Shown one piece after another: positions 5,351-7,297 of a stretch of DNA of 7,297 nucleotides (positions within the stretch are counted from its first letter, which is position 1; each line of letters opens with the position of its first letter). Origin of the DNA: an uncultured Chlamydiaceae bacterium (lineage in GTDB: Bacteria > Chlamydiota > Chlamydiia > Chlamydiales > Parachlamydiaceae). Location of the stretch: NCBI GenBank assembly GCA_945957185.1, contig CAMFKA010000103.1:1-7297 (forward strand). The letters run 5' to 3'. The notes under the pieces are model-generated. The model had not been told where the DNA came from. It worked only from the letters and a program-made list of their open reading frames with translations, and did no database searches. The position numbers were made by a program, and so were the translations under genes.

Positions 5351-6763
5351 ATGGCGGAATACGATTCAATCATACAGACCATCGCAGATTACGCTTTAAG
5401 CAAATCGATAACCAGTGATGACGCTTACCACACAGCAAAAGGGTGTCTAGCAGATGCATTAGGTTGCGCTACTTTAGCTCTCAAATACCCCGAGTGCACC
5501 AAGTTGCTAGGTCCTATCGTCGAAGGCACCATCGTTCCGGGAGGATGCCCCATTCCCGGAACCACTTACGACCTCGATCCTGTTTTGGCAGCATTTAATA
5601 TCGGAACATTGATTCGTTGGCTCGACTTCAACGACACCTGGCTTGCAGCTGAGTGGGGGCATCCTTCAGACAATTTGGGAGGGCTAATAGCCGTTGGAGA
5701 CTATTTAAATCGGATTCAAAGAAAACGGTTTACGCTCGAAGACTTATTAAAAAACATGATCAAAGTGTATGAAATCCAGGGAGTGTTAGCTCTCGGAAAC
5801 AGTTTCAATCGCGCAGGCTTTGACCATGTCATCCTCGTTAATGTTGCCACTGCCGCCGTTGCAACGGCAATGCTCGGGGGGACAAGAGAGCAAGTGATGA
5901 ATGCAATCAGCAATGCTTGGATGGATGCGGGACCATTAAGAGCCTATCGACACCACCCTAACACAGGAAGCAGAAAGTCATGGGCAGCGGGTGATGCCAC
6001 TGCTAGAGGCGTTTGGCACGCATTTTCGGCGATAAAGGGAGAGATGGGATATCCCAAAGTTCTATCCGCACCCAAATGGGGTTTGCAAGATGTTGTGTTA
6101 GACGGGAAGCCTGTCGTTTTACAAATGCCCCTCGGTAGTTATGTGATGGAGCACATCTTATTCAAAATTTCGTATCCCGCCGAATTCCATGCGCAAACAG
6201 CATTGGAAGCAGCGATACAACTTCACCCTACGCTGTTAGGAAAATTCGACGAGATCGCTAAAATTGAAATAGAGACGCAAGAGCCTGCCATACGGATTAT
6301 CGATAAAAAAGGGGAGCTCAACAACCCTGCCGACCGCGATCATTGCCTTCAATACATCGTTGCTGTCGGTTTACTGCATGGAACCTTAACCTCCGAGCAT
6401 TATGAACAAAAAATAGCTCAGAATCCTGCGTTAGACAAATTACGTGAGAAGATGACGGTCAAAGAAAACCCTGACTTTTCTAAAGGGTATTACGATCCGC
6501 AGAAACGATCGATCGCAAACGCTATTACGATTACATTTAAAGACGGAAAGCAGACAAGGCGCGTAGAAGTAGAATATCCTATCGGCCACAAACGACGACG
6601 ACGAGAAGGGTTACCACTGCTGTACCAAAAATTTTATAGCAACATGGACTCACATTACAATGACGACGTTATAGAACAATTAAAAAAGCTATGGGACTCC
6701 CATGAAGGTTTCAATGAGACAACAGTGTCTCAATTGGTCGACCTTCTTGCAACAAATGATTGA
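5351..6763 (+). CDS. prpD: 2-methylcitrate dehydratase
   Basis: PrpD is a cytosolic, iron-sulfur-independent dehydratase of the MmgE/PrpD family. It converts 2-methylcitrate to 2-methylaconitate, which an aconitase then hydrates to 2-methylisocitrate for cleavage to pyruvate and succinate. At 470 residues it is close to the 483 of E. coli PrpD and looks complete. Family signatures are RWLDFNDTWLAAEWGHPSDN (89-108), NAISNAWMDAG (184-194), SRKSWAAGDA (207-216), ISYPAEFHAQTA (273-284), NNPADRDHCLQYIVAVGLLHG (324-344, the most diagnostic block), YDPQKRSIANAI (381-392) and the basic YPIGHKRRRREG (409-420). The long aromatic and acidic first block points to true PrpD and not to a distant MmgE or cis-aconitate decarboxylase relative. 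The ATG is two bases after the prpC stop, with GAGAG at 5341-5345 inside the end of prpC as its ribosome binding site. No prpB, acnD or prpF occurs within the window. Confidence 0.95.
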   Translation: MAEYDSIIQTIADYALSKSITSDDAYHTAKGCLADALGCATLALKYPECTKLLGPIVEGTIVPGGCPIPGTTYDLDPVLAAFNIGTLIRWLDFNDTWLAAEWGHPSDNLGGLIAVGDYLNRIQRKRFTLEDLLKNMIKVYEIQGVLALGNSFNRAGFDHVILVNVATAAVATAMLGGTREQVMNAISNAWMDAGPLRAYRHHPNTGSRKSWAAGDATARGVWHAFSAIKGEMGYPKVLSAPKWGLQDVVLDGKPVVLQMPLGSYVMEHILFKISYPAEFHAQTALEAAIQLHPTLLGKFDEIAKIEIETQEPAIRIIDKKGELNNPADRDHCLQYIVAVGLLHGTLTSEHYEQKIAQNPALDKLREKMTVKENPDFSKGYYDPQKRSIANAITITFKDGKQTRRVEVEYPIGHKRRRREGLPLLYQKFYSNMDSHYNDDVIEQLKKLWDSHEGFNETTVSQLVDLLATND

Positions 6764-6777
6764 AACTAAAGGGTATC

Positions 6778-7297
6778 ATGGATAACAAATCCGATGGTTT
6801 AAAACAGGACTCGCTTCACCTTGGTGAATCGATCATCATGGGGATAGCCGGAACAGCGCCTGCCTTCAGCATTGCCGCAACAACAGGGGCGTTATTTATG
6901 GCTGTTGGGGTTTTGGCAGCTCCCAGCCTCCTTTATTGTGGACTGATTATGTTTGGTGTGACCCTCGCCTATCTCAATCTGAATTGGATCAACGCACACG
7001 CAGGAGCAGCCTACGCATGGGTTGGTGAAGTTTTTCATCCCGTTTTAGGATTTTTTGCCGGTTGGGCACTTCTTGTCGCTTCCGCAGTTTTTATGGTCTC
7101 CGGAACCTTCCCCGCCGCCACATCGACGTTAGCACTTGTCGCTCCGGAGTATGTCAACGACGTCAACGCCGTAGCCTTTGTCGCTGCGCTTTGGCTTGTA
7201 ATCGTCAGTTTTATTGTGATAAAAGGAACAAAACTCGCCGCCATTTTCCAAGTGTTAACCACAGTAATTGAAGTAGGAATCTTGTTTGTAATCATTG
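6778..7297 (+). CDS. APC-superfamily amino acid permease, N-terminal part (runs off the window)
   Basis: An open frame starting at ATG 6778 continues without a stop to the window end, giving 173 residues, about a third of the 450-550 usual for this superfamily. AAGGG at 6769-6773 sits four bases before the ATG. After a hydrophilic cytoplasmic N-terminus (1-16) come probable transmembrane segments at about 17-43 (containing GIAGTAPAFSIAATTG, the glycine-rich unwound first helix that binds substrate in APC proteins), 47-67, 88-120, 129-148 and 153 onward. HAGAAYAWVGEVFHP (74-88) matches the conserved APC loop of the pattern AGGxYxW. It is an inner-membrane secondary transporter, by family most likely for an amino acid or amine. 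The 14-base gap after prpD suggests one operon, so the substrate may be a precursor of propionyl-CoA (for example Val, Ile, Thr or Met), but that is inference from position only. Confidence 0.85.
   Translation, partial: MDNKSDGLKQDSLHLGESIIMGIAGTAPAFSIAATTGALFMAVGVLAAPSLLYCGLIMFGVTLAYLNLNWINAHAGAAYAWVGEVFHPVLGFFAGWALLVASAVFMVSGTFPAATSTLALVAPEYVNDVNAVAFVAALWLVIVSFIVIKGTKLAAIFQVLTTVIEVGILFVII

Noticed and set aside
7035..7295. Minus-strand open frame opposite the permease
   Set aside because: It is the antisense reading of transmembrane helices; the plus-strand frame has a ribosome binding site, APC motifs and helix pattern.

Overview
The window looks like bacterial chromosome from a Gram-negative, probably host-associated organism. 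An environmental chlamydia (Parachlamydia, Waddlia or Criblamydia type) is my best guess and Legionellales-like bacteria are an alternative. That guess rests on the overall flavour: moderate GC, secreted HAF-repeat proteins beside a compact metabolic set, short intergenic gaps. There is no marker gene, so the taxonomy is inference only. No RNA gene, insertion sequence, CRISPR array or phage gene is visible.

Layout. (1) Positions 1-43 are the 3' flank of a minus-strand operon and carry four irregularly spaced GTCCCT words. (2) Positions 44-3440, minus strand, hold three consecutive diverged paralogues, transcribed in the order 2187-3440, 1072-2187, 44-1075. All have N-terminal signal peptides, overlap by one or four bases, and consist almost wholly of seven HAF-like repeats of about 25-45 residues, the number expected for a seven-bladed beta-propeller. 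The first ends in a seven-proline, charged tail that the other two lack. (3) Positions 3441-3503 are a 63-base divergent intergenic region. (4) Positions 3504-7297, plus strand, hold deoC (deoxyribose-phosphate aldolase), then after 66 bases prpC (2-methylcitrate synthase), prpD (2-methylcitrate dehydratase) and an APC-superfamily permease cut off by the window end.

How they work together. prpC and prpD (2-base gap) encode two consecutive steps of the 2-methylcitrate cycle: propionyl-CoA plus oxaloacetate gives 2-methylcitrate, which is dehydrated to 2-methylaconitate. The permease starts 14 bases after prpD and is probably co-transcribed; it might import an amino acid whose breakdown yields propionyl-CoA, but its substrate cannot be read from the sequence. 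prpB (methylisocitrate lyase) and a dedicated aconitase are not in the window. DeoC splits deoxyribose-5-phosphate into acetaldehyde and glyceraldehyde-3-phosphate; whether it shares a transcript with prpC is unclear. The metabolic genes are ordinary. The part most worth a second look is the secreted three-propeller operon, and especially the proline-rich tail of its first product.
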